A stretch of DNA of 64,000 nt from Blasia pusilla (Eukaryota; Marchantiophyta; Marchantiopsida; Blasiales). A program made the position numbers and the translations under genes. Below the pieces are notes generated by a model. The model worked only from the letters and a program-made list of their open reading frames with translations. It did not search any database and was not told the DNA's origin. This document shows, one piece after another, positions 1 through 10,240 of this stretch; positions within the stretch are counted from its first letter, which is position 1; each line of letters opens with the position of its first letter. The stretch spans positions 55,676,001 to 55,740,000 of the forward strand of contig CM114271.1 of assembly GCA_050084515.1 (NCBI GenBank), given 5' to 3'.

Positions 1-629
1 CTATCCAGATCCTGCGCCCCCACCAAAGAGATGTCGGCGGGTAGCGTATGCTGGTATCCCCGTAGTATAGATACTGATAACAACTCACGATACCTCTGGA
101 CCAGTCTCGCCACGTGACGTAATGATACTCGCCGCGCATTCTCATCTCTCTCCACATAAAGGTACTGATGCACCCGTATGCTCGCATGCAATAGTGTAGC
201 CAATCCGGTGCTAATCCCTCCAAAGAGATCTAACACCCTAACACCCTCCTCTGGGCACTGCCACACAACAGGTGTGGTATCTAGTGGGGTCATTGTCTCC
301 ACTCCAAGAGCCCGATCGCCACGTGACTCTCGCGGCTCTGGGATAAAAACATGACTCCACGCCTGCCTCACGAGGTCGTCGGCACTCCTCTGTAGCTCTC
401 GAGTCGTACCCCACAATGGTAAAGAGGCCTCGCCAACATGGGAAGAGACACCCGCCATGGCCTGTCTCTCCGTGGGACTATCCGCTCCTAGGACATCCTC
501 CGCATGTGCGTTCCCCTCCAACAACTCTCCTGGCCAGCTAACACTACCTGTGAAAGTTGCCAACGTGGTCACAGACTCGCCTTGTGATCGATCACCTCGT
601 CCCGCAAACTGCACGGGTAAGTGACTCAT
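1..629 (-). CDS. Cytosine-C5 DNA methyltransferase-like domain of retroelement copy 1 (partial)
   Basis: This frame stays open for about 209 codons from an ATG at 629 to the left edge. After a linker (VPVWQ-like and LPLWG segments shared with copy 2) it reads VRVLDLFGGISTGLATLL, which matches the AdoMet-binding motif I of C5-methyltransferases (hydrophobic-LDLF-G-G). YLYVERDENARRV follows, resembling motifs II and III with the acidic residue that contacts AdoMet. The catalytic PCQ motif would come next but lies outside the window. Domesticated C5-methyltransferases inside Ty3/gypsy and copia elements are known from dinoflagellates and the charophyte Klebsormidium. The unbroken frame suggests this copy is younger or better preserved than copy 2. 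Identification rests on motif order and on the matching motif IV region in copy 2. Confidence 0.75.
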   Translation of the reverse strand, partial: MSHLPVQFAGRGDRSQGESVTTLATFTGSVSWPGELLEGNAHAEDVLGADSPTERQAMAGVSSHVGEASLPLWGTTRELQRSADDLVRQAWSHVFIPEPRESRGDRALGVETMTPLDTTPVVWQCPEEGVRVLDLFGGISTGLATLLHASIRVHQYLYVERDENARRVSLRHVARLVQRYRELLSVSILRGYQHTLPADISLVGAQDLD

Positions 630-681
630 CCGCCGTCACCGACCGCCATCGTGGCCGATAAGCAACGGTCTCCTCCCGAAG

Positions 682-1569
682 TCAGGATGAATCTAGGGGA
701 TATAAACATGTACTCCCCACCAACACATCGTACGACTCAGCTGGTGTCGTAATCGCACGTGTGCGCACCATAGCACTATCCGTCGCATGCTCTGGCTGGA
801 CTCTGACAACAATCTCCTTTCGAGTCATATACTGAGTGGGTGATACGCCCCCAATTGAGGTCTGTATTTGGAAGGGACAAGGCTCAATGTCGGCCTTCTG
901 TAACCTCAACGCTAAACAAGCCGCCTTCCCTAACATCAAGGGTTGCACGCCCGAATCAAGTAGGAGGCGCTGCGGGTGGTATACTGTCCCCGTCGGACTA
1001 ACCAAGCGAAATACTCCAGCTCGGTTATCCAGTAACACTACTCCATGCGTCACCACTACTTGCTCTATGGCTGGTCGAGCTGGCATATCTACCAACTTTG
1101 CCGCCGCATGCCATGACTCTATGGGGAACGTCCTCAGCACCGGCTCTGAGGGCAATTCCACCACCTCCTCAACTACCTTTGAACAAGAAGCAGTCATCTC
1201 TCCACGCTCACACAACGTGGCGGCCAACCGGAACACCTCATCTGGTCCAACTCCCAACGTCGCCAACTCTATGGCGGAAAATAGTGGAGTCTGACTCACT
1301 CTGGTGGCCACCTCCAACACTATGGTCGACACTGACTCCACTCGAGCCGGCATAGGAGTTGTCATTCCAACTCCTCGTGACGTCGACGTAGGTGCCTGAA
1401 CTGTAGGCACCGCTGGTCGTCGAGGCACCATCAATGGTGTGTGTAGTGCCTCCGACAATGTGAACGACTGTGGAACCCTGGCCTGCCGCCCATCGGTCCC
1501 CTCTGGTGGGTCAATCTCAACTCCACTTCTCGATGGCTCGGTGCCTCTTGCAGCACCCCTAGTCACCAC
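682..1569 (-). pseudogene. Retroelement aspartic protease region, copy 1
   Basis: An open stretch of 295 codons downstream of Gag. Near its C-terminal third it has LLLDSGVQPLMLGK, the Asp-Ser-Gly active-site motif of retropepsins, followed about 70 residues later by YDVLVG, matching the hydrophobic-Gly motif that closes the fold. The enzyme would cleave the retroelement polyprotein. The N-terminal half is a linker shared with copies 2 and 3. The frame ends in a TGA at about 682; the downstream methyltransferase region continues in a shifted frame, and copy 2 also has a stop at this point (TAG after YPMGF). Gag and protease are separated by a stop near 1660. Confidence 0.75.
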
Positions 1570-1659
1570 AGCAACTGCCTCAACCTAGGCTGCACTACAC
1601 ATAAATCCCATACTGGCGAGGTCAGGGTAAGAGGTAGAAGCTGGAGTCACACTAGCTGC

Positions 1660-3005
1660 TCACAGCTCCGTGCCTTCCCTAAGTTGCATCATCGTCATGG
1701 CAGCAATCCTCTGCTCCAATTGATCGATGCGTGAGAGAAGTGTCGGCTCTGGTGCTCCTGATCCATCTCCTCTGGCTGGTGGTGGTCCTCTACCACCACG
1801 TCTAGGAAGAACTCCCCAACCTCCTCCAAGACGACCGCCCCCAGGCCCTCGGCCTACCTCTGGACGTGCCCCTCGGCGAAGGTCATAACATCTATCCCTA
1901 GTGTGACCATATCTGTGGCAATGGTCACACTGGTGCTGTGGTGGGGCCATCCTCTGTGGCTCCTGAGCAATCAGAGGTCCTCTCCCATGCTGTGGGCAGT
2001 CTCTCCGCCTTTGGGCCCCTCCACACGTCCAACAAGACCACATCGGTCCCTGCTAGGCAACATATGTAGGTGCGGGTCATTGCCTTATAGGCTCACGGTA
2101 CCCGCCTTGCTCTCTAGGCACACTGGCCCGCTCCTGTGGTACTGGTGGTCGCTGTGGCACCTGTGAAGTCATCGTTGCTCGTGGACCCATCAACTCTCGA
2201 GAAAATCCAGCGGTCACTACCTGCTCCTCACTCATGTTGAGCTCAATACGCTCAGACAACTCAAAGACCACCTTCAATGTGGGCTTATTTGTGTGAATCA
2301 AAGACCGCATCTCGGACTCTCCTCCGTAGTTCTCGGTCCAAAACCCCGTACCAATACTGGACTGACTGCGCCTCAGTCAATCCAAACGTAGCAATGATCA
2401 GCCTCCTCATGCGTGTCAATGCCTCTCTCAGAATCTCACCCGATCGTCGCTGAAAATCTGTAGACTCTTGACTTGTCGGCGACGCCTGGTAGCTCTTCCC
2501 CAGCTGCCGGAAGAACTCCCTTTGTGGGGCTGGTGGGTGGCCCTCTACCACCAGAGGTCTCGCCACATCGCCTTTGTCTCTTGCCCTCCTCTCCATCTAG
2601 TCTCCGGGCTGATGGTGTGGGTCTCTCTCCTCTCACAATCCCATCTTATGCCTCGCAACCACTAGTGGACACATACCCTGGAGCCCAATACATCCTCCAA
2701 GCATCAATCTCTACTGAATATAGTGATCGAAACTCCATGTAGTCATCCATCGGAGGACCCTCCAAGTGCTGGAACAACCCCTTCCATGCCATGAAAGGGT
2801 TGAACCGTGTCGGGGTCCGTATCTCCTGGAAGTCGCACCATGTGTCGAACTCCTGGATAAAATCATCTAAGTCGATGGTGCCCACTGCACCCAAGAAACG
2901 ACGCATGCCTTGATGGCCCATGTCGTCCATCTCCTGCCAAGTACTACTGTCTCTATCTGTGATCTCGTCACCAGACCGAGTGTCCAATGATGACGATCCA
3001 ATCAC
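1660..3005 (-). pseudogene. Gag polyprotein with zinc knuckles, copy 1 (frameshifted)
   Basis: Gag would form the retroelement particle and bind its RNA. The N-terminal part (about 3005..2646) contains FMAWKGLFQHLEG. A middle part (2596..2285) contains FFRQLGKSYQ and YWYGVLDRELRRRVRD, typical of the retrotransposon gag fold, and continues in another frame at 2310..2077. The C-terminal part (2043..1660) has two zinc knuckles, CWTCGG followed by His and Cys, and CDHCHRYGHTRDRC, then an RG-rich tail. Every block has a counterpart in copy 2. The blocks lie in different frames, so at least two frameshifts separate them and the gene is broken. No clean ATG is seen at the 5' end: the first block opens at a GTG just inside an in-frame stop near 3045. 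Confidence 0.8.
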
Positions 3006-3199
3006 GGATGGATGTCGAGGGAGCTCCTCACTGGTAACCCCTCGCTATCTCACTCCACTCCGTGTCACACCAGTACTACTGCTCGCACTACCCCGTTCTT
3101 CCGAACCCTGGAAGAACGTCGTGATGACAAACCCTGTCTCACCCGCTCAAGCACTCAGACTCACCGAGAGTCTCCCACACGCCTCACTAGCTCACCTAT

Positions 3200-4585
3200 A
3201 TGAACATCAATCCCGTGATGACACCCTTCTTGGCTTGGAAGGGGTTGTTTCAGCACTTGGAGGGACAACCCATGGATGATTACCATGAGTTTAGGAAGGA
3301 CCATGTTGCTGAGATTGAGGCGTGGAGACAATATTGGTCTCCAGGCTATGTGTCTATCACCCATGGTGGTATTGGTAGTAGTGCTCCTACTATGCCAGCC
3401 AGCACGACGTTGAGTGGTACGAGTATCAGGCGGAGTGGGAGTACTAGTGGAGGCACCCATGGAGGTACCAGTGGAGGTACTAGTGCCCTACCATCGTTCA
3501 GCACGGTTGCAGAGTTCTTCAAGAGGTTGAAGAAGAACTATCAGGGAGTGAAGACAGAGAAGTTGAGGAGTTTTGAGGAATTTGAGCAAAAGACTGGTGA
3601 GAGTCTTCGTGAGGCATACACTTGTGTGTAACACTTGATTTCAGTTACCCAGGGTGTGACTGAGGCTCAGGAAGTCCAGTTTTGGTATGGGATCTTGGAC
3701 AGAGAGTTGCGCCGCAGGGTACGTGATGTTACTCTTATGAGTGATGATTCACCCACATTGACCCATGTGTTTGCTCTATCTGAGAAGATTGAGCTTAACA
3801 TGGTGAAGGAGAGAGTGGTGATATCCGCATTCAGTAGGGATACAACTACTACTTCTTGTGTTCAGCAACCCACCTCACAGTCTCGTAGTAGTGGTGGTGG
3901 TAGTAGTAGTAGTGGGAGTCGTGGGGGGTACACACGACCTCAGTCAGGTCCTAGAGGGACACTTGCGCAGAGACCATTGCCTTCATTTGCTGCCCTGTAG
4001 CAAGGACAATCATGTTGGACATGTGGAGGTCATTATGTTAGGAATTTTTGTCCTCAAGAGGATGGGAGACAGACTTTGGAGGATGGGCCTTAGTCGGCCC
4101 TAACTCAGTGTGATCATTGCGGGAGACCAGGTCATCCTCGAGAGCGTTGCTTTGATCTTCATCCATAGTTGAGATCAGGCCGCGGCCGTGGTGGAGTAGC
4201 TTCGAGAGGCCGAGGTGGTAGAGGTGGACCAATGGTTGGAGAGCCTACGGTGGCTACCCCTACCACTACGACAGAGTCAACTATGGTTGCCAAGATTGAG
4301 CAGTTGGAGCAAAAGTTGGCTACTATGGCTGGTATCCACCATAGACCAGGTTCAAGAGCAGGGGCTTCCACCTCTTATGGAAGGGATGATCTCTCTTATA
4401 TGGCAAGTGCAGCACAGGTTGAGGCATCAGCTACAATTACGAGAGGAGCCACTCGAGCGTCAGAGCCACGTGGTGCTACTGTGGAGTTGGACCCACAGAT
4501 GGGTGAGGCTGGGAGGCAGACTAGGCTTCCCCACTCATTCTTGTTGTCTAAGGTGCTTAGGACTCCATCCATGGTTCCTACGTAG
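3200..4585 (+). pseudogene. Gag polyprotein with zinc knuckles, copy 2
   Basis: The N-terminal block from 3200 has FLAWKGLFQHLEG, close to copy 1. The central gag block reads FFKRLKKNYQG and then, after a TAA near 3630, FWYGILDRELRRRVRD and SEKIELNM. A Ser/Gly-rich low-complexity stretch at about 3885..3935 precedes two zinc knuckles at about 4010..4150: CWTCGGHYVRNFC and CDHCGRPGHPRERC (CX2CX4HX4C). A GRGRGG-rich basic segment and a coiled-coil-like stretch (KIEQLEQKLATM) follow. Stops near 3630, 4000 and 4167 break the frame. The knuckles would bind element RNA in a functional copy. Confidence 0.8.
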
Positions 4586-4677
4586 CCTATTGAGCCGACA
4601 GTAGGGACTGAGGCATCTACATCGCGTGTATTAGACACGGATGCAACATCCAGTGCAGTATTGCGGATTCAACTTCA

Positions 4678-5304
4678 TTGTTGGGATCCCCATTGTTTTC
4701 GGCCACGGAGCTGATGGCTTTAGGAGTTGACTTAGCTCCTGTATTTCAGCTAGCAGCCACGTTGTGTGAATGTGGGGGTGTTACTGCTACACATACTGAG
4801 GTGGATGAGGGTGTTGCGGTGGAGCGACCCTCTATGTTAGGTATAGCATTGAGTAACAGTGCTACTTGGCAAGCAACAACGACGAAGATGGATGCATTAC
4901 CAACCCGGCCAGCCATTGATCGTGAGAGGCTTACACCTCGTGTATGTATGTTGGACAACCGGAGTGGGATATTCTGATTGGTGAGTCCTACAAGACAGGT
5001 GTATAGACCAGATAGAGTCTTGTTAGACTCTGGTGCCCAGCCTTTGATGTTGGGAAAGGCGGCATGTATTGGTTTGGGTATTCAGAGGTCAGAGCTTGAG
5101 CCTTGCCCATTCCACATTCAAACATCACTTGGAGGAGCCAATGATAGGTCTCAATTCATGACACGGGAGAAGTTCTCTATATAGTTGAGACTAGATCATG
5201 CGATTGATAGCTCCCGGTTGGAAGTACCTGCAGTGGTCACATCAGCCGAGTCATATGATGTACTAGTTGGAGGAGCAGTATTGTACCCGATGGGTTTTTA
5301 GATG
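4678..5304 (+). pseudogene. Retroelement aspartic protease region, copy 2
   Basis: After a shared linker, the frame from about 4978 carries VLLDSGAQPLMLGK, the retropepsin DSG active-site motif, then EPCPFHIQTSLGG and, at about 5250, YDVLVGG. A TGA precedes the protease block near 4977 and a TAG interrupts it at about 5184, so it cannot be translated as one unit. After YPMGF and a TAG near 5300 the continuation includes MDYWTETSSYRPGWQ, a link toward the methyltransferase domain. Confidence 0.75.
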
Positions 5305-5389
5305 GATTATTGGACTGAGACATCGTCTTATAGACCTGGTTGGCAGTCCGAGCCAAGTTCCTGTGAGATTTATTTATGGGGCTTGACCA

Positions 5390-6105
5390 AGAGGGTCTTC
5401 CCCAACGGTGTTAGCATCTGTGGCTGGTTTTAGTGGAGTAGTCACTTGGCCATGAGACTTTTTGGAGGGTAATGTTTCTGCTATGGATTCTCCTATGGAT
5501 GAGGAGGTAGAGGAGGTCCCTAGTTTTGCAGCAGTGGCATCCTTATCGTTGGATGTGCCACTTTGGAGTCCAGGTGGTGCATTACGGCAGAAGGCTGATC
5601 GCCTAGTGCAGGAGGCTTAGTGTGAGGCTGTTATACCTCACGAGGAAGAGGAGGCCCTACGGCGGACTCCTACTTCTGGTCCAGTTGGATTATCCCCTTT
5701 GGATACTAAACCCATTGTATGGCAGTATCTTCCAGAGGGCATTTGTGTGTTAGATCTCTTTGGTGGGATTAACACTGGTTTGGCTGCAATGTTGCAGACC
5801 GGTATTCCTGTGTGGAGATACGTGTATGTGGAGCGAGATGAGACGGTCCAGAGAGTCTCATCCCGACATATCATTCAGTTGATGAGGAGATATCATGATT
5901 TATTGCCGCTATCAGCTATTCGTGGGTACCAGCGTGCTTTACCGTCACACATTGCATAGTTGGGGGCGCAGGACCTTGAGAGGGTTGGTCCTGTGGATTT
6001 GGTGATTGCTGGATGGCCACGTCAAGGTCATACACATGCTGGTCGTGGTGAGGGATTACATGACCCTAGGTCTTGATTATTTTGGAAGATGTTACGTGTG
6101 TTACG
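5390..6105 (+). pseudogene. Cytosine-C5 DNA methyltransferase-like domain, copy 2, catalytic Cys replaced
   Basis: From about 5699 the frame reads VLDLFGGINTGLAAML (motif I, AdoMet binding) and YVYVERDETVQRV (motifs II/III). After a TAG near 5959 it reads VDLVIAGWPRQGHTHAG and GLHDPRS, which aligns with motif IV of C5-methyltransferases, where PCQ is expected. Here the codon is CGT (Arg) in place of TGY (Cys), so the attacking cysteine is absent. A stop follows DPRS, then LFWKMLRVLRQ up to the junction at 6108, as expected for the sequence after motif IV; motifs VI-X are missing. Upstream residues (about 5420..5640) correspond to the linker of copy 1. The identification as a C5-methyltransferase is strong from motifs I and IV together; the activity is certainly lost in this copy. 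Confidence 0.8.
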
Positions 6106-6108
6106 ACA

Positions 6109-7933
6109 GGTGAGACAGTCCAGCCAGTGATAACATACTTTAAAGTATGGAATCTCCTACCTCACACAAATGGTCAATACAGAGTTTATGGCTTGCCTCT
6201 GAAGCCCTCTGTTTCCCAAGTAGAAGGTCCGAAATTTCCTAGTGCACCGAGCTCTACGTTTGCCACTCCCAGCTCTGTAGATCTGGCATCGACTCCAACT
6301 TCACACGTTTGTAACAATATTGTACTTCTTGAAGATATTCCGGATGTCGTCAACCTCAGTGGATCTGTCGGACACCAACCGGGCCCTGCCTCTCCCTACT
6401 GGTTCCTCTTGCGAGTATCTAGCAATAGTTTGTTATCGTCTCTGCCCTTTAAAATATTCAAGCATATTCTTGTTGACGAGCTACCGCCCACGTACGATGG
6501 TAATTGCATTTTTTAGTTGCCTCCACTTGCTGGTCCTGCTCAAAAGAAAGATGGAGGACGCTTGAAGGGTATGGACATAAAGTCTGATTGTCATCCATGG
6601 TGCAGGCTTCAACGGACTAGTGCAGCAATTCCATATGGTCCTTGGATTGTTTCTCGCTGCCAATGCATTGGAGCCCTCGAGTGTAGAAGTCTAGGCTGCC
6701 CGTATCTAGAGCACAATGGGTGAATCAATACATCGTAATTCCCCCCAAATAATGCAGAAACTCCATATGAGGTCGGTGCAAACATACCGCCGGGAGGCCA
6801 TCGATGTCCTTATTGTCAGACATCCCCTTTCGGCATTGGAGCGTATCCAACATACATATTTTTCATTATTCACGACTTCAGTTCTATGTCCGAGTACACC
6901 AGGCTGGCAGTTCATGTTGGCTCCCACATTCATCCTGTAAGCGGTGGAATTCAGAGACACGTCAAGGAGGATGTGGCAAAGAAAGTGGCCGAGGTATATA
7001 GAAACTCTCCGGGATCAAAGCCCGGAGTGATCAAGTTAACAACAACATCACAAATTTATGAACAACTGCTTGGAATCTTTGGGCAGGGCGAGATCACGGC
7101 TCTTGAGGAGAAACAACTCTGGGGAAAATCTTGCATTTCTTGCTGATCCTGAATGCTTCCGGAACTTGTTGCGTCAAATATGGATACTTGATGGAAAGAG
7201 GGCCGAAATGGATGCCATTGCTAGAATCAAGGCTAACTCCAAATTTCCATTTATTGAGAGATGGCAATTCATGGGCCAGGGAGGCGAAGGATCCATGGCT
7301 TATGTCTTCAAAACGTCAACTACAGGGCCGTCGAGTGGCCTCGATCTTATAGATCGAATGAGGGAAGGGGAAGATCTCTATAGCAGTTGGGTAAGCATTG
7401 ATATTTGCTAGAGAGTGCTAAATGGATGGTTGACCATGGGTGCTCATGTTTACGACCATGTGGAGAAGGGACTCAAAACTATATTTGTCCGTGAGGTAAA
7501 AGTAGAAGACGTTGGCAGTTTGAAGATGTGTTGGTTACTCTTATTGGAGGTGGTGAAGAAAAACAAAAGGCCACATCCGGATATTTATGGATTCATGGCG
7601 GACAATGCACAACATAGATGGATTGCTATCAGGGAAGTGTTATAGGGTGGAGAGGTTCAACGAGAGAGGGAAAGGTCGGATGCTTTCTATTGGCAACAGT
7701 CTGTGATCAGGTACACCAAATCTTGCATCAAGGAGAATAAGAGAACAGAGCATGTCACTCTACTCCAACGCTGCAAGGACATCAAAACCTTGAAACAGGC
7801 CATGGAGTGCCAAGAAGAACTTCATGGGTGGTGGAGGAAGCATACGATTGAGGGGAAGTAAAAAGAGTTGTGCTCTTGGCTGAGTTGGTGGACTGTACAA
7901 ATGAGACAATGGGGAAACTTCATGCAGCAGGTG
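6109..7933 (+). pseudogene. DDE transposase, 5' and catalytic part, copy 1
   Basis: Lacks the first 60-70 codons present in the copy at 39093. Conserved blocks: LPFKIFKHILVDELPPTYDGN; a Cys-rich DNA-binding-like block (PWIVSRCQCIGALECRSLGCPYLE, then CSHC-type and CxAC-type cysteines and HTHPV), which may be a WRKY-GCM1/FLYWCH-like zinc finger as in MULE transposases; then the DDE-like core with WLTMGAHVYDHVEKG near 7425..7465, IYGFMADNAQ near 7590 and a W-rich region (HGWWRKH, LSWWT) near 7825..7890. The order resembles MULE transposases, in which the second catalytic Asp sits in a DNA-x(n)-Ai-x-vf block. The frame changes several times (near 6515, 7140, 7410, 7645), so the gene is dead. A likely 5' splice site, CAG|GTGAGT, lies at 7933/7934. 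Confidence 0.65.
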
Positions 7934-8029
7934 AGTTCAATATTTTGTCCTTCCGAGCTCATGCTGAGAGTTGTTTGAAATTTGCATCTCAAGTTGAGAA
8001 TCGTGGGAACGATAGGGATTTCAAACCAC

Positions 8030-8785
8030 AGAAACCAAGCAACTCGTCAGATGCGACTGGTTGCCTAAGTGTGCAACCCCTTGGAAATTGATAGGTTGCA
8101 TCAAGAATGTATGTGCAAACCGTCGGAACTCGAGTGGTTGCATGAGTGTTAGACCCGTCGGAGCCCGACAGGATGCATGACGAATGTTTGTGCAACCCAT
8201 CGGATCCCGACGAGTTGCAAGTTGCATGTATACAAAGTCTGCAAATAATTTGACCCCGATAGGTTGCAAGCCGCAATGCTGCGACTTAACTGGGTCTGCA
8301 ACCTGTCGGATTTCGACAAGCTGCGTCTGTCTCTTTGACTCCTCACATCCAGACACGTTGCATCAGTGCAAGTTAATTGGAATCCGTTGAATTCTGACAG
8401 GTTGCAAAGCTTCGTGTGTGGACACTTCTTGCAAGCCAACAGAATCGGAAAGGTCGCACAAGGATTTTTGAGATCGGACCGGCCTGCTTCTCACAACCCA
8501 TCTGATTTTGACGAGTTCCAGTTGGAGGTTCTTGGATGCTAGGTTGTAGTAAGAGTTTCTTGGGACATTCCAAGGATGCCTCCGACTTGCAACCTGTTTC
8601 AAGTTGGAGGCTGGAAAATCCATATGCAACCCCGTCGGATTCCGATGACTTGCACTTGGATCTTCCAACCCGGAGTGGCCAAAGCTACTTGCAACCCGTC
8701 TGAATCCGACGGGTTGCACTAGGTGGTTCCTAGGTGTTGCAACACGTCAAAAACCGACGGGTTGCATAGTAGGATGCCTCCAACC
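8030..8785 (+). repeat. Palindrome array in the transposase intron (copy 1)
   Basis: About a dozen decayed copies of the palindrome GCAACCCGTCG-N5-CGACGGGTTGC, for example near 8190, 8626, 8690 and 8737, spaced roughly 35-70 bases apart. They fill the interval between the donor at 7934 and the next coding block (about 8790). The same palindrome occurs in non-coding parts of the related elements farther right. The copies differ mainly by C/T and G/A changes. Confidence 0.85.
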
Positions 8786-8789
8786 GAGG

Positions 8790-9830
8790 CAGCATCAAGG
8801 AACAAACCTAGTGATTGATTTGGATGAAGAAATTACGCCGCCAATGGTATTTGAAGACCCAGGACTGCTCCCAAATCCGAGTTGAAGTAACTTCTCCAAA
8901 ACGAGTGAATATTTTATTTCAAAATCCCTCCGTTGTTGGAACTTCGCAACATCCGGTCTCTAGGGTAGTTCAACAGTATGGGATTCCGGCCATTGAGGTG
9001 GATTGCAACCTCAAAAGGTAGCATATATCTTGAAGCAACCCTATACGTGTATCCACTTGCAGGGCAGGATCTGACAGCATTAGGAGAGCATGCGGCACTT
9101 TCCCAAATAAGAATTGTACAGACTTGGATGACCACTGCTTTGCTTCTGGGGGCTCAAAACCTTTGATTGTTTCACTAGGACCGGGGATCAATTAAAGTAC
9201 TTCTTCTGCCCAAATGAATCCTACGCTTTCCAAAAGTCTTATTCGGCTCCCATTGGAGCTCCAGAGAATACCCCTACGATTTGGCCCATTGCTGCAGGTA
9301 CGAATTGCACTAAGGACGAAGTGGAAAATCTTACAAGTGCCAATTTCAGACTCGTAGACGGAGGAAGTTAGGAGCATGTTCCCATTACATAGACCTTTTC
9401 ATTTTGGATTCAACCCAAGATTTTTGTCAGCATGTACTCGGAGAATGTGGATGATCTCAATCCACTATTTTTGTTTGAGTCTATAAATGGGGTGAAGAGA
9501 AACATAATGTGTAGGCCAACGGTGGAGAGAGCAAAGCGAATCGCATAAGCTCGGGAGGCAAACATGGAAATCATCGCCACAAAAGATGTTTAGAGTGGTA
9601 ATGGAATAGGAAGGATGTATTGGGTTAAGAACAACACTGTAAATTCAAGTGTCATAGGGGTGTATGTGGTGCACATCTGTTGCTTTCCCACATGTTCCTG
9701 TGATGACTTTGTCCAAAGAGAGACAAGTGGGAAAAGGTATTTCCCTTGTAAGCACATGTACTATGTGCTGCTTGTTGTTTTAAGAGAGTCGGAGGTAGGA
9801 GTAGGAATCCACCAACCAATTCTAAGAAGT
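8790..9830 (+). pseudogene. Transposase 3' exon(s) with SWIM zinc finger, copy 1
   Basis: Coding-like sequence resumes after a probable acceptor near 8780..8790 and ends with a SWIM motif at about 9693..9756: CSCDDF, then 16-18 residues, then CKHMYYVLL, matching the CxCx(n)CxH pattern. SWIM fingers follow the catalytic core in MULE transposases and are thought to bind DNA or protein. The segments between (LVIDLDEEITPP and further pieces) are broken by stops and frame changes. This domain supports the MULE-like assignment of the family. The other two copies are truncated before this point. Confidence 0.6.
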
Positions 9831-9839
9831 ACGAAGTAT

Positions 9840-10240
9840 TTTAAACAAACCACTTTGAGGATGCAAAATGAGGTCTTAGATTGTACTTTTATTTGCCAGA
9901 ACCTTCACTTTGACTTTGAACTCTATTCAGCCAAGGGAAAATGATAGATTTTTTTCCAGACCTTGGATGGAAAAAGTGATTTGTTCCATATTTATGATTC
10001 CAAGCTTTTTCAAAATTTAAAATTTTGTGCAAGTTGCAACCCGTCGGATTCAGACAGGTTGCAAAAATATGGAAGAGGAATTTTTTTTTTTGGGAGTGCC
10101 TAAGCACTAAGAAAAAAAATGCAAAAGAATTCACACAAATTTTTCCTCTCTTCAACCCAACGGAAACTCTCTTCAAATCACAGGAAACTCTCTTAAAAAA
10201 AAGTATCTCTTTGGGTTGAAAGTAGTTTCCTCTCTCCTCT
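9840..10240. other. 3' flank of transposase copy 1, no gene
   Basis: Non-coding tail. It holds one more decayed palindrome at about 10036..10060 and A-rich runs (10080..10130). Near 10149..10220 there is a partly repeated GGAAACTCTCTT word and a short inverted match TTCAACCCAA / TTGGGTTGAA. The boundary with retroelement copy 3 is near 10240. Confidence 0.5.

Larger units (their letters stand above)
1..3190 (-). mobile_element. LTR-type retroelement carrying a C5-methyltransferase, copy 1 (runs off the left edge)
   Basis: On the minus strand, reading from about 3005 down to base 1, the order is Gag, two CCHC zinc knuckles, retropepsin and a cytosine-C5 DNA methyltransferase-like domain. The same order and clear protein similarity recur on the plus strand at 3200..6108 and, partly, at 10240..12899, so this is a repeated family. 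Reverse transcriptase and integrase are not visible; they may lie beyond the left edge. Gag of the zinc-knuckle type followed by a DSG protease fits the Ty3/gypsy class, but without the polymerase this is an inference. No LTR was recognised at the right end, where copy 2 begins head to head at about 3200. Confidence 0.8.
3200..6108 (+). mobile_element. LTR-type retroelement carrying a C5-methyltransferase, copy 2 (truncated, decayed)
   Basis: Plus-strand copy of the element at 1..3190, in the order Gag, zinc knuckles, protease, C5-methyltransferase. Similarity begins near 3200, directly against the start of copy 1 in inverted orientation, and stops near 6108, where a DDE/SWIM transposase relic starts in mid-gene. 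Many frame breaks and stops mark it as dead. No LTR was recognised at either end. Confidence 0.8.
6109..10235 (+). mobile_element. DDE/SWIM (MULE-like) DNA transposon relic, copy 1
   Basis: Similarity to the transposase genes at 26605..28445 (minus) and 39093..41178 (plus) starts abruptly at 6109, inside the coding region, so the 5' end, promoter and divergent partner gene are missing. This copy is the only one that keeps the 3' half: a palindrome-rich intron and the SWIM zinc-finger exon. The right boundary is set where retroelement copy 3 begins, about 10240. No terminal inverted repeat was recognised here. The last 100 bases (about 10150..10235) hold a CTCTCTTAAAAAAAA-type stretch resembling sequence near the other copies' terminus. 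Confidence 0.6.

Noticed and set aside
836-1355. Plus-strand open frames over the protease region of retroelement copy 1
   Set aside because: They are antisense shadows of the minus-strand frame that carries the DSG motif.
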